Shown here: positions 15,179-24,409 of the stretch, piece after piece
Position numbering within the stretch: the stretch's first letter is position 1
How the letters are laid out: each line of letters begins with the position of its first letter
Assembly (NCBI GenBank): GCA_031425195.1
Contig: JANPIX010000026.1
Location: 186,001-250,000 of the forward strand
Length of the DNA: 64,000 bases
Source of the DNA: JANPIX01 sp031425195
Lineage (GTDB): Bacteria; Pseudomonadota; Alphaproteobacteria; Rhodobacterales; Rhodobacteraceae
Reading direction: 5' to 3'
Translations under genes and position numbers: made by a program
The notes under the pieces: model-generated
Told to the model about the DNA's origin: nothing
Databases searched by the model: none
The model's input: the letters and a program-made list of their open reading frames with translations, nothing else

Positions 15179-16996
15179 ATGGAGCTTCGCAACATCGCCA
15201 TTATCGCACACGTCGACCATGGCAAAACCACACTCGTTGACGAGCTGCTCAAACAGTCCGGCGCCTTTCGTGACAATCAGGCTGTGGCGGAACGTGCCAT
15301 GGATAGCAACGATATCGAACGCGAACGCGGCATCACGATTCTGGCAAAATGTACCTCGCTGGAATGGGATGGACGTCGCATCAACATCGTCGACACCCCC
15401 GGCCACGCCGATTTCGGCGGCGAGGTGGAGCGTATCCTGAGCATGGTTGACGGTGTTGTCCTGCTGGTTGACGCTGCCGAAGGGCCGATGCCGCAGACGA
15501 AATTCGTGACGTCAAAGGCGCTGGCACTGGGCTTGCGTCCGATTGTTGTCCTGAACAAGGTCGACAAGCCCGATGCCGAACCTGACCGGGCGCTGAACGA
15601 AGTGTTCGATCTGTTCGCCAACCTTGGCGCAGATGATAATCAGCTTGATTTTCCCGTCCTCTATGCCTCTGGCCGCGCCGGTTGGGCGGACGAGGCGCTT
15701 GACGGTCCGCGCAAGGATTTGTCGGCACTGTATGACCTTGTTCTCAAGCACGTCCCGCAGCCCGCACAATTGTCGCGCCGCGACGAACCCTTTCAGATGC
15801 TGGCCACAACGCTTTCGGCAGACCCGTTCATTGGCCGCATCCTGACGGGGCGCGTCGAAGCGGGCACCCTGCGCGCCGGCGAAACGATCAAGGCGCTAAG
15901 CCGCGATGGCGACAAGCTGGAGCAGTTCCGCGTGTCCAAGGTTCTGGCCTTCCGTGGCCTGACCCAGACCGCCATCGACGTGGCCGAGGCGGGCGACATC
16001 GTGACGATCGCTGGCATGTCCAAGGCCACCGTGGCCGATACGCTGTGCGCACTTGAACTCGAAACGGCCCTGCCCGCGCAGCCGATTGATCCGCCGACCA
16101 TCTCGGTCACCTTTGGCATCAATGACAGCCCCTTGGCTGGCAAGGATGGCAACAAGGTTCAGTCCCGCGTGATCCGCGAACGCCTGATGCGCGAGGCGGA
16201 GATCAACGTGGCGATCAAGGTCACCGACACCCCCGGCGGCGACGCTTTCGAAGTGGCCGGTCGCGGCGAATTGCAGATGGGCGTGTTGATCGAAAACATG
16301 CGCCGCGAAGGGTTCGAACTGTCGATCAGCCGCCCGCGCGTTCTGTTCCAGGACATCGATGGCGTGCGCTGCGAACCCGTCGAAGAAGTCACGATTGACG
16401 TCGATGATGAATACACCGGCCCCGTGATCGAAAAACTGACCGGCCCGCGCAAAGGCGATCTGGTAGAGATGAAACCCGCAGGCGCAGGCAAGACCCGGAT
16501 CATTGCGCATGTCCCGTCGCGCGGCCTGATCGGCTATCACGGCCAGTTCATGACCGATACCCGCGGCACCGGCGTTCTGAACCGCGTGTTCCACGAATGG
16601 GCACCGCACAAGGGCCCGATCGAGGGTCGCCGTCAGGGTGTTCTGATCAGCATGGAAAGCGGCACATCCGTGGCCTATGCGATGTGGAAACTGGAAGATC
16701 GCGGCCACTTTTTCATCGGGGTTCAGGAACCCGTCTATACCGGGATGATCATCGGCGAACACAACCGCGACAATGATCTGGAAGTGAACCCTCTGAGGGG
16801 CAAACAACTGACCAACGTCCGCGCCAGCGGCACCGATGAGGCTGTGCGCCTGACCACCCCGGTGAAACTGTCACTGGAACAAGCGATTGCCTATATCGAC
16901 GACGACGAACTGGTCGAAGTGACACCGAAATCGGTGCGGATGCGCAAACGCTATCTCGACCCGAACGAGCGCAAGCGTCAAAGCCGCGCGGGCTGA
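15179..16996 (+). CDS. typA: Ribosome-associated GTPase TypA/BipA
   Basis: This 605-residue translational GTPase acts in ribosome assembly and stress responses. The G1 motif AHVDHGKTTL is near residues 10-19, G2 RGITI at ~47-51, G3 DTPGHADF at ~69-76 and G4 NKVDKPDA at ~124-131. EF-G-like domains II, III and V follow, then the BipA-specific C-terminal domain (MESGTSVAYAMWKLEDRG onward) ending LDPNERKR. The length is normal. A strong hairpin terminator follows the stop. Confidence 0.97.
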   Translation: MELRNIAIIAHVDHGKTTLVDELLKQSGAFRDNQAVAERAMDSNDIERERGITILAKCTSLEWDGRRINIVDTPGHADFGGEVERILSMVDGVVLLVDAAEGPMPQTKFVTSKALALGLRPIVVLNKVDKPDAEPDRALNEVFDLFANLGADDNQLDFPVLYASGRAGWADEALDGPRKDLSALYDLVLKHVPQPAQLSRRDEPFQMLATTLSADPFIGRILTGRVEAGTLRAGETIKALSRDGDKLEQFRVSKVLAFRGLTQTAIDVAEAGDIVTIAGMSKATVADTLCALELETALPAQPIDPPTISVTFGINDSPLAGKDGNKVQSRVIRERLMREAEINVAIKVTDTPGGDAFEVAGRGELQMGVLIENMRREGFELSISRPRVLFQDIDGVRCEPVEEVTIDVDDEYTGPVIEKLTGPRKGDLVEMKPAGAGKTRIIAHVPSRGLIGYHGQFMTDTRGTGVLNRVFHEWAPHKGPIEGRRQGVLISMESGTSVAYAMWKLEDRGHFFIGVQEPVYTGMIIGEHNRDNDLEVNPLRGKQLTNVRASGTDEAVRLTTPVKLSLEQAIAYIDDDELVEVTPKSVRMRKRYLDPNERKRQSRAG

Positions 16997-17001
16997 TATG
17001 A

Positions 17002-17033
17002 CAAAGGCGATCCCCTTGCGGGGATCGCCTTTG
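17002..17033 (+). terminator. Intrinsic terminator after typA
   Basis: A 14-bp perfect stem (CAAAGGCGATCCCC with GGGGATCGCCTTTG) encloses a TTGC tetraloop, starting a few bases after the typA stop. Short T and A stretches flank both sides, so it can serve typA and also the convergent DUF1330/alaS unit. Confidence 0.85.
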
Positions 17034-17056
17034 ATAACCTGCACGATGCTGCTGCC

Positions 17057-17347
17057 TCAGATTTCTTCGACAACCATCAGGTCGCGCACCGATGCGCCTT
17101 TGGCATGGGCAAGCGCCGCCTGATATTCGGGTGAATTGTAGCACTCGACTGCCCGCTCCAATGACGGAAACCGCGCGACGACATTGCGCGCCCTGTCATT
17201 CCCCTCAAGCTGAACATAGCGGCCACCCCGCGCCAGAAACACACCGCCATGGGCCGCGATGGCAGGGCCTGCCCCGGCAGCATAACGGCCATAAGCCTCG
17301 GCGTCGGTGACATCGACATGGGCAATCCAAAGTGCAGTTGGCATCAT
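17057..17347 (-). CDS. DUF1330 family protein
   Basis: The 96-residue ferredoxin-like alpha/beta protein starts MMPTALWIAHVDVTDAEAY, with GGVFLARGG and the conserved ARFPSLERAVECYNSPEYQ segment of the DUF1330 family, which has no established reaction. Its ATG overlaps the alaS stop (ATGA), so it is the downstream cistron of alaS. Confidence 0.85.
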   Translation of the reverse strand: MMPTALWIAHVDVTDAEAYGRYAAGAGPAIAAHGGVFLARGGRYVQLEGNDRARNVVARFPSLERAVECYNSPEYQAALAHAKGASVRDLMVVEEI

Positions 17348-20004
17348 ACTCTCCCCAGAACGGCTTCGGCGGCGGATATGGCGGAGGGTGCTGCGGCAAT
17401 ATCGATACCCCCGGCCTGCGCCATGTCAGGCCGCCCGCCACCGCCTTTGCCACCCAGGGCTTCGGCGGCGGCCTTGACCAGATCAACCGCCGACAGCCGT
17501 GCCGTCAGATCGCCCGTGACGCCTGCCGCCACGGCGGGCTTGCCGCCCGTGTCTGCGATCAGAAGCACAGCACCAGACCCGATCCGCGCCTTCATCTCGT
17601 CAATCAGGCCGGGCAAATCCTTGCCGGTCACCCCCGTCAGGGTTTCCGCAACAAAACTGATCCCGTTGATGACTTTCGGCTCGGGCCCTGCCGCCTTGCC
17701 GCCACCCATCGCCAACTCGCGGCGCAACTGGGCGACTTCGTTCTGCAGGGCACGCCGTTCGTCGATCAGGGCCTTGACCCGATCCGGCACATCGGCTCCG
17801 TGCGTCTTGAGCAAGGCAGCGGCTGCCTCCAGCCGCGCCCCTTCCGCGCGCAGATGATCCAGCGCCAGCTGCCCCGTCAACGCCTCGATCCGGCGCACAC
17901 CAGAACTGCTTGCGCTGTCGCCCAAAAGAACGAACGCGCCGATATCGCCGGTTCTGGCCACATGCGTGCCGCCGCAAAGCTCCAGTGAATAGGTCTGGCC
18001 ATCTGCGCCCTTGCCGGACCCGGCCAAGGTTCCCATCGACACAACACGAACCTCGTCGCCATATTTTTCGCCGAACAAGGCCTGCGCCCCGATGGCGCGT
18101 GCATCATCGGGCGTCATGATCCGGGTCGTCACCGCGCTGTTCTGCCGGATCAGGGTGTTCACCTCTGCCTCCACACCCGACAGTTCCGACGCGGAAAGCC
18201 CCTTGCCATGGCTAAAATCGAACCGCAGACGGTCTGCCGCGTTCAGGCTTCCGCGCTGCGCCACATGGTCGCCCAAGGCGCGGCGCAATGCCTCGTGCAG
18301 AAGATGCGTGGCGGAATGGTTCGACCGGATCGCCCCGCGCCGTGTCGCATCCACTGTCAGCAAAGCACCCTGCCCAACGGCCACTTCGCCCTCGATCACT
18401 TCGCCCGCATGAACGAACAGGCCCTGCGATCTTTTCGTATCCGTCACGCGCACAGTGCCGCGTTCCGTTTTCAACAACCCGTGGTCGCCCACCTGCCCGC
18501 CTGATTCCGCATAAAAGGGCGTCTGGTTGAGAACAATCTGCACCTGCTGACCCACATTGGCCTTGGCCACGCCCGCGCCATTGGACACAATAGCAAGAAC
18601 CTGCCCCTCGGCCTGTTCCGTGTCATAGCCCAGAAATTCCGTGGCACCATGCGCTTCGGCAAGGTCAAACAAGATCGCTGCATCCTTGGTTTCGCCCGAC
18701 CCTGCCCAACTGGCGCGCGCCTTGGTCTTTTGTTCGGCCATGGCCGCATCGAACCCGGCAGTATCGACAGCACGTCCTTGTTCGCGCAAAGCATCCTGCG
18801 TCAGATCAAGCGGAAAGCCATAAGTGTCGTAAAGCCTGAACGCGGTGGAACCGGGAAGGGCCGACCCTTCGGCCAGACGGCCAACTTCGTCTTCCAACAA
18901 CTTCAGGCCGCGCTCCAGCGTGGTGCGAAAACGGGTTTCCTCAAGCAGCAGCGTTTCCTCGATCATCGACTGACCCCGGGCAAGTTCCGGATAGGCGGTG
19001 CCCATCTGCTGCACCAGCGCGGGCACCAGCCGGTTCATCACCGGGTCCTTGGCACCCAATTGGTGCGCGTGACGCATCGCCCGCCGCATGATGCGGCGCA
19101 GAACATAGCCGCGCCCTTCGTTTGATGGCATCACCCCGTCGGCAATCAGGAACGACGTGCTGCGCAAGTGGTCGGCGATGACGCGGTGATGCGTCTTGCC
19201 GGGGCCGTCGGGATCGCTGCTCGTCGCATGGGCGGATGCCTCGATCAGGCTGCGCATCACGTCGGTATCATAATTGTCGTGCTTGCCCTGCAACAGCGCG
19301 CCAATCCGCTCCAGCCCCATGCCGGTGTCGATCGACTGCATGTCGAGCGGGCGCATCGTGCCATCTGCAAACTGTTCGTTCTGCATGAACACGTTGTTCC
19401 AGATCTCGATGAACCGGTCCCCGTCTTCATCGGCGCTGCCGGGCGGGCCGCCCCAGATCTTGTCGCCATGATCATAGAAGATTTCGGTGCAGGGGCCGCA
19501 GGGGCCAGTCGGCCCCATGCGCCAGAAATTGTCGTCACTGGCGATGCGGATGATCCGGTCTTCGGGGAGGCCGGCCACCTTTTTCCAGATGCCCGCCGCC
19601 TCATCATCGGTGTGATAGAAAGTCACGGTCAGACGGTCTTTCGAAAGGCCGAAATCCTTGGTCAGCAGTTCCCAGGCAAAGGTGATCGCCTGTTCCTTGA
19701 AGTAATCGCCAAAACTGAAATTGCCCAGCATCTCGAAAAACGTGTGGTGGCGCGCGGTGTAGCCGACGTTATCCAGATCGTTGTGCTTGCCGCCGGCGCG
19801 GACGCATTTCTGCGCCGTCGTTGCGCGGTTGTAGTCGCGTGTTTCCACCCCGGTAAAGCAGTTCTTGAATTGCACCATGCCCGAATTCGCGAACATCAGC
19901 GTCGGATCGTTCTTTGGCACCAGCGAACTGCTGGACACAACACGATGGCCGTTGCGTTCAAAGAAATTCAGAAAGGTAGAGCGGATTTCGTTCAACGAGG
20001 GCAT
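17344..20004 (-). CDS. alaS: Alanyl-tRNA synthetase
   Basis: This 886-residue enzyme charges tRNA-Ala. The N-terminal class II catalytic domain opens with SLNEIRSTFLNFFERNGH and has the RVVSSSSLVPKNDPTLMFANSGMVQ region in motif 1/2. The editing domain carries HSATHLLHEAL (H-x3-H) and the zinc-binding CGGTHVARTGDIG. The C-terminal C-Ala domain ends the protein with a glycine-rich stretch GGKGGGGRPDMAQAGG that is typical. Length is normal for a bacterial AlaRS. It lies 106 bp downstream of recA, a common order in Alphaproteobacteria. Confidence 0.98.
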   Translation of the reverse strand: MPSLNEIRSTFLNFFERNGHRVVSSSSLVPKNDPTLMFANSGMVQFKNCFTGVETRDYNRATTAQKCVRAGGKHNDLDNVGYTARHHTFFEMLGNFSFGDYFKEQAITFAWELLTKDFGLSKDRLTVTFYHTDDEAAGIWKKVAGLPEDRIIRIASDDNFWRMGPTGPCGPCTEIFYDHGDKIWGGPPGSADEDGDRFIEIWNNVFMQNEQFADGTMRPLDMQSIDTGMGLERIGALLQGKHDNYDTDVMRSLIEASAHATSSDPDGPGKTHHRVIADHLRSTSFLIADGVMPSNEGRGYVLRRIMRRAMRHAHQLGAKDPVMNRLVPALVQQMGTAYPELARGQSMIEETLLLEETRFRTTLERGLKLLEDEVGRLAEGSALPGSTAFRLYDTYGFPLDLTQDALREQGRAVDTAGFDAAMAEQKTKARASWAGSGETKDAAILFDLAEAHGATEFLGYDTEQAEGQVLAIVSNGAGVAKANVGQQVQIVLNQTPFYAESGGQVGDHGLLKTERGTVRVTDTKRSQGLFVHAGEVIEGEVAVGQGALLTVDATRRGAIRSNHSATHLLHEALRRALGDHVAQRGSLNAADRLRFDFSHGKGLSASELSGVEAEVNTLIRQNSAVTTRIMTPDDARAIGAQALFGEKYGDEVRVVSMGTLAGSGKGADGQTYSLELCGGTHVARTGDIGAFVLLGDSASSSGVRRIEALTGQLALDHLRAEGARLEAAAALLKTHGADVPDRVKALIDERRALQNEVAQLRRELAMGGGKAAGPEPKVINGISFVAETLTGVTGKDLPGLIDEMKARIGSGAVLLIADTGGKPAVAAGVTGDLTARLSAVDLVKAAAEALGGKGGGGRPDMAQAGGIDIAAAPSAISAAEAVLGRV

Positions 20005-20073
20005 GGGCGTGGCCTTTGGTAACTACACCGGCCCGATGTATCTGCCCAACCCCGCCCTGTCCACAACCGCCGG

Positions 20074-20103
20074 GGCCGGAAGGGCGATTTTGCCCGTCCG
20101 GCC
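20074..20103 (-). terminator. Hairpin between recA and alaS
   Basis: GGCCGGA-x-GGGC and GCCC-x-TCCGGCC arms form an 11-bp stem with one internal mismatch around a GATTTT loop, just past the recA stop at 20111. There is no clear U-tract, so termination efficiency is uncertain. Confidence 0.5.
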
Positions 20104-20110
20104 TGCGGAT

Positions 20111-21184
20111 TTACATGTCGACAACATCGTCCGTGGCGCCGCCTTCGGCCATGTGGAAGTCAAGGCCATTGGCGGCACGGATCTTGTCTTCGATTTCAAG
20201 GGCTACACCAGGATTGGACTTGAGGAACAGCTTGGCATTCTCACGCCCCTGACCGATCCGCTCATCGCCGTAGGAATACCAGGAGCCTGACTTTTCCACG
20301 ACGCCGGCCTTCACGCCGATATCGACGAGTTCACCAGTCTTGGAAATGCCTTCGCCATACATGATGTCGAATTCAACCTGCTTGAACGGGGGGGCCACCT
20401 TGTTCTTGACCACCTTCACGCGGGTAGAGTTGCCAACCACCTCGTCACGTTCCTTGATCGATCCGATGCGGCGGATATCAAGCCGGACCGACGCATAGAA
20501 CTTCAGCGCGTTGCCGCCGGTTGTGGTTTCCGGGCTACCGAACATTACGCCGATCTTCATGCGGATCTGGTTGATGAAAATCACCATGCAGTTGCTGCGC
20601 CCGATGCTGGCGGTCAGTTTCCGCATGGCCTGGCTCATGAGGCGGGCCTGACTGCCCATCTGCATGTCGCCCATATCACCCTCGATCTCGGCCTTTGGCA
20701 CAAGGGCCGCCACCGAGTCGACCACGATCAGGCTTACTGCCCCCGACCGCACCAGCGTGTCGACGATTTCCAGCGCCTGTTCGCCGGTGTCGGGCTGACT
20801 GATCAGCAGTTCATCCAGATTGACGCCCAGCTTTTTTGCATATTGCGGATCAAGCGCGTGTTCCGCATCGACAAAGGCGCAGACCCCGCCCTTTTTTTGC
20901 GCCTCGGCCACGACGTGAAGTGTCAAGGTTGTCTTGCCCGACGATTCCGGTCCATAGATTTCAACGATGCGCCCCTGCGGCAGCCCGCCGATGCCAAGCG
21001 CAATGTCAAGGCCAAGCGACCCCGTCGATGTGGCTTCGATGTCCATGGCCGGGCTGTCCGCGCCCAGCTTCATGATCGACCCTTTGCCGAACTGCCGTTC
21101 AATCTGTGCGAGCGCGCTTTCCAGCGCCTTTGCCTTGTCCATGTCGCGCTTGTCCTTCAGATCAAGTAGGGTCGCCGATGCCAT
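20111..21184 (-). CDS. recA: Recombinase RecA
   Basis: The 357-residue recombinase catalyses DNA strand exchange and LexA cleavage. Walker A is GPESSGKT at about 78-85, followed by VDAEHALDPQYAKKLGV, Walker B LIVVDSVAALV, loop L1 EIEGDMGD and loop L2 with NQIRMKIGVMFGSPETTTGGNALKF split across it. It is alone on its transcript, with an SOS box upstream and a hairpin downstream. Confidence 0.98.
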   Translation of the reverse strand: MASATLLDLKDKRDMDKAKALESALAQIERQFGKGSIMKLGADSPAMDIEATSTGSLGLDIALGIGGLPQGRIVEIYGPESSGKTTLTLHVVAEAQKKGGVCAFVDAEHALDPQYAKKLGVNLDELLISQPDTGEQALEIVDTLVRSGAVSLIVVDSVAALVPKAEIEGDMGDMQMGSQARLMSQAMRKLTASIGRSNCMVIFINQIRMKIGVMFGSPETTTGGNALKFYASVRLDIRRIGSIKERDEVVGNSTRVKVVKNKVAPPFKQVEFDIMYGEGISKTGELVDIGVKAGVVEKSGSWYSYGDERIGQGRENAKLFLKSNPGVALEIEDKIRAANGLDFHMAEGGATDDVVDM

Positions 21185-21233
21185 CTGCCGTTCCTTATTT
21201 CACAGCCGCAACACGGCGGCAATCTGATTGGAT

Positions 21234-21248
21234 GTTCTTGACTTGTTC
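21234..21248 (-). promoter_or_regulatory. LexA (SOS) box of recA
   Basis: GTTC-TTGACTT-GTTC is an exact match to the alphaproteobacterial SOS box GTTC-N7-GTTC. It lies 50 bp upstream of the recA start and just downstream of a -10-like TATACT (minus strand, 21256-21251), a position suited to repression. Confidence 0.85.
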
Positions 21249-21384
21249 GCAGTATATGGGACCAAAACAGGAACATTTCAATCCAAATCTATATAATTCA
21301 GCTTTTTCTCAAATCGGTTAAGGGATAGTTACCAAAACCGCCACGGTGCCGCCGTTTGGCGTTAAAATTGTGAATGAGGTGCCC

Positions 21385-21975
21385 ATGCTCGTCTTCTGGG
21401 ATCAGAGACTCGCGTTTCTTGCCACACCAAAGACCGGGTCAACGGCCATCGAGTTTGCACTCGAATCGCTGTCTTCTCTTGTCGTTCAGCGGCCACCCGT
21501 CCTGAAGCATACGACGGCGCAGCGGTTTCACCGCTTTCTCGGCCCTTATCTGAATGTGGCTTCGGGCGGGCATGACTTTGAGGTCGTGGCGTTGATGCGC
21601 GAACCGCGCGACTGGCTGGGAAGCTGGTACCGGTACCGGCAGCGCGATGAGGCCGATGCAGGCCGCTCCACGCACGAGATGAGCTTTGACACCTTTGTTC
21701 AGGGCTGGTGTGCCGACGAACAGCCGGAATTCGCCAAGGTCGGATCGCAAGCCAGGTTTCTGGAAAGCAAAAACGGCAAAGGCGTGGACCGCATCTTCCG
21801 CTACGAAGACATCACCGCCTTTACCGAATTTCTGGAAGATCGGCTTGGCTGTGAAATTCTGCTGCCGCGCATGAACGTCTCACCCGCCGGTGCAACGGAA
21901 CTTTCGCCGGAAACAACGGCTTTGCTCCACAAGGTCGGCGCGCGCGAATTTGACCTATATGCCTCGCTCGCCTGA
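21385..21975 (+). CDS. Sulfotransferase-like protein
   Basis: The product is 196 residues from the ATG at 21385, with GAGG before it; an in-frame GTG at 21346 is less likely. After a short strand comes LATPKTGSTAIE, which matches the 5'-phosphosulfate-binding loop (P-K-x-G-S/T) of sulfotransferases. VVALMREPRDWLGSWYRYR fits the 3'-phosphate-binding region (R-x-P). No signal peptide is seen. The upstream region is AT-rich. The acceptor is unknown. It is convergent with cckA, 3 bp from it. Confidence 0.7.
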   Translation: MLVFWDQRLAFLATPKTGSTAIEFALESLSSLVVQRPPVLKHTTAQRFHRFLGPYLNVASGGHDFEVVALMREPRDWLGSWYRYRQRDEADAGRSTHEMSFDTFVQGWCADEQPEFAKVGSQARFLESKNGKGVDRIFRYEDITAFTEFLEDRLGCEILLPRMNVSPAGATELSPETTALLHKVGAREFDLYASLA

Positions 21976-21978
21976 AAG

Positions 21979-24297
21979 TCAGTGCAGTTGTGATTGCACG
22001 GTTTCGACAAGTTCGGTCAGTGAAAACGGCTTTGGCAGGAAAACGGAATTGGGAATTCTGGCCTGACTTTCAGACAGGCTTTCCTCGGCATAGCCCGACA
22101 TAAAGACGACGCGAACATCTGCCCGATCCTGCAGGGCTCGGCGCACCCAGGTGGGGCCGTCCATACCGGGCATAACGACGTCGGTGACGAAAACGTCGAC
22201 GTCAAGTTGCGGATCTTCCAGGATTTGGAGTGCATCTTCGGCATCTTCCGCCTCAAGCACGGTGTAGCCCCGCAGTTGCAGCGCGCGCGAGGCAAAGGCG
22301 CGCACCGGTGCCTCATCCTCCACCAGCAGAATCACACCCGTTCTGCGTTGCAGCGTGGGATTGGGTGCCGCGATCATGGGCTGCGGTGCATCAACGGTAT
22401 CGTTGATCGGGAAATAAAGATGGAACACCGTACCAATACCCACGGTGCTGTCGCAAAAGATGAAACCGCCTGATTGCTTGACGATGCCGTAAGCCATCGA
22501 CAGGCCAAGCCCCGTCCCCTCACCCGCCCTTTTCGTTGTGTAGAAGGGTTCAAAGATACGGGCCAGCCGATCGGCCGCGATGCCGCAGCCCGTGTCGAGC
22601 ACCCGGATCACCGCATAGTCCCCCGCCGCGACCACAGCCTTGTCGCGCGTCAGATCATGTGTCAGGCGCAGGGCCTCGGTTTCGATACGGATCGTACCGC
22701 CCCCCGCCATGGCATCGCGGGCATTGACGACAAGGTTCATCACCACCTGTTCCAACTGTCGTTTGTCCGCCCGGATCGGCCCCAAGCCTACGGCATGCGA
22801 CAGGCGCAGCGAAATACGCTCCCCCACCAGGCGGTTCAGCAGATGCGTCAGGTCGGACAGCACTTCTTGCAGGTCGATCCGTTCAGGTTGCAGCATCTGC
22901 TTGCGCGAAAAACCAAGAAGCTGCCCCACCAATGCGGCCGCGCGGTTGGCGTTCTGGTGAATCTGCACAAGGTCGGCATATTCGGAATCGTCAGGGTTGT
23001 GGCGCAGCAGAAGCAAATCGCAATGACCCGAGATTGCCGTCAGCAGGTTATTGAAATCATGGGCAATTCCGCCAGCCAGCTGGCCTATGACCTGCATCTT
23101 CTGACTTTGCAGGAACTGCGCTTCGAGTGTCTTGAGCGCTGTGGCATCGTTCAGAATGGCAAGCACCCCGACATCACCACGGTCAACATCGCGCCGCAGC
23201 ATCACCTGAAAAAACGTATCCTGTTCTGCCCCCCTGTGGCGCAAAATTTCGGAACTGGCGGGAATGCGGCCCGCGGCCGTATCGGCAACCCAGTCGGCCA
23301 ACGAACGCCCCAGACCTTCGAACAGATCAGTTACCGTGGCGCTGTCAGTGACGCCAAGACGCAACAGATCGCGCGCCGCCTGATTGGCTTGCCGCAAGGC
23401 ACCAGCGGCCGTGAACCGGATCAGGGCCACGGGCACCTGTTCAAAATCATCAGATGTGACAGCACTTGCGAGGGCGTGGCTGGCCAGCATCTGATCATTC
23501 GACGTGGCATGACCCGGCAGCAGATAGATCTCGCGTCGGTGCGGCGCGCTGGCCAGTTCGACCACCTGACGGCGCAAGGGGCCCGCTTGCGTCACGACAG
23601 AAGCCATCTCACCATTCTGCACCGCCGCAGCGCCGAAAATCTGCTGCAGATGGCCCGGCTTTGATCCGACGAGTTTGCAAAGCGCTTCGTTGGCAAACAG
23701 CACTGCGCCCTCGTTGTTTGCGACGATCATGGGCAACGACACCTGATCCATCACCGCCGCCGCGTGCGGCTGATCGTTGAATTCGTCCAGACGCCACAAG
23801 AACCGCCCCTGACAGGCCGCGTGGACAGACAGGCGCATCTGTCCCTGACGTGTCACCAGATCCTCTTGCGCGGCACCAAGCCGTGCAGCACGGGCCTGCA
23901 ACCGGTAAAGCACAGCGCCCGGATCGGCGAATTGACCCGCCAAAGCTGCGTGGACCCCCGGCCGGTCGCCCTGTCCGAACCGCCCGTCGGCGGCGGGGTT
24001 GCGATACAGGAGGACGCCCGCTGCGTCGGTCAGAAAACAGGGGGTCGTGTCCTTGGCGGTCAGTTCGGCCACCTGGTGCGTAAAGCGCCTTGCCCGCCTG
24101 CCACCCGACCACGCGATCCCCGCCAGAAAAAGCGCCATGAACATAAGGGTCAGCCCGCCAAGAAGCGCCGCCACAGATTGCCTTGGGTCAGTAAAAATCA
24201 CCCCTGCGATCAACAACGCAACCCCAGCCAGCAGAATGACACGCAGTCCACCGCGCGATGCGGCGTCTGCCGGGATCAGCCGGTCTTTTTGCATCAT
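21979..24297 (-). CDS. cckA: CckA hybrid histidine kinase
   Basis: The product is 772 residues from the ATG at 24297. Translation from a TTG at 24351 would add 18 residues but that start has no ribosome-binding site. Two membrane helices at ~20-35 and ~42-63 are followed by PAS-like regions. The HisKA box has H413 in LAGGIAHDFNNLL, and HATPase motifs are NLVVNARDAM, DTGCGIA and GEGTGLGLSM. The C-terminal receiver has D706 in VTDVVMPGMDG and a K in LPKPF. This is the CckA layout, which phosphorylates CtrA through ChpT. A perfect CtrA box lies upstream. Confidence 0.92.
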   Translation of the reverse strand: MMQKDRLIPADAASRGGLRVILLAGVALLIAGVIFTDPRQSVAALLGGLTLMFMALFLAGIAWSGGRRARRFTHQVAELTAKDTTPCFLTDAAGVLLYRNPAADGRFGQGDRPGVHAALAGQFADPGAVLYRLQARAARLGAAQEDLVTRQGQMRLSVHAACQGRFLWRLDEFNDQPHAAAVMDQVSLPMIVANNEGAVLFANEALCKLVGSKPGHLQQIFGAAAVQNGEMASVVTQAGPLRRQVVELASAPHRREIYLLPGHATSNDQMLASHALASAVTSDDFEQVPVALIRFTAAGALRQANQAARDLLRLGVTDSATVTDLFEGLGRSLADWVADTAAGRIPASSEILRHRGAEQDTFFQVMLRRDVDRGDVGVLAILNDATALKTLEAQFLQSQKMQVIGQLAGGIAHDFNNLLTAISGHCDLLLLRHNPDDSEYADLVQIHQNANRAAALVGQLLGFSRKQMLQPERIDLQEVLSDLTHLLNRLVGERISLRLSHAVGLGPIRADKRQLEQVVMNLVVNARDAMAGGGTIRIETEALRLTHDLTRDKAVVAAGDYAVIRVLDTGCGIAADRLARIFEPFYTTKRAGEGTGLGLSMAYGIVKQSGGFIFCDSTVGIGTVFHLYFPINDTVDAPQPMIAAPNPTLQRRTGVILLVEDEAPVRAFASRALQLRGYTVLEAEDAEDALQILEDPQLDVDVFVTDVVMPGMDGPTWVRRALQDRADVRVVFMSGYAEESLSESQARIPNSVFLPKPFSLTELVETVQSQLH

Positions 24298-24355
24298 GGC
24301 CGCGACCAAGGCAGACCCCCAACTGTAGTTCGACCACCATTTGCCGGCCAAAGTG

Positions 24356-24370
24356 TTAAGCCCGCATTAA
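24356..24370 (-). promoter_or_regulatory. Perfect CtrA box upstream of cckA
   Basis: TTAA-GCCCGCA-TTAA fits the CtrA consensus TTAA-N7-TTAA exactly. It sits 59 bp upstream of the preferred cckA start, in the 112-bp gap after rsmB, and would allow feedback of CtrA on its own kinase. Confidence 0.65.
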
Positions 24371-24409
24371 TATCAGCACAGTTTCACCTGTGGATCGAAC
24401 CTTTATCCA

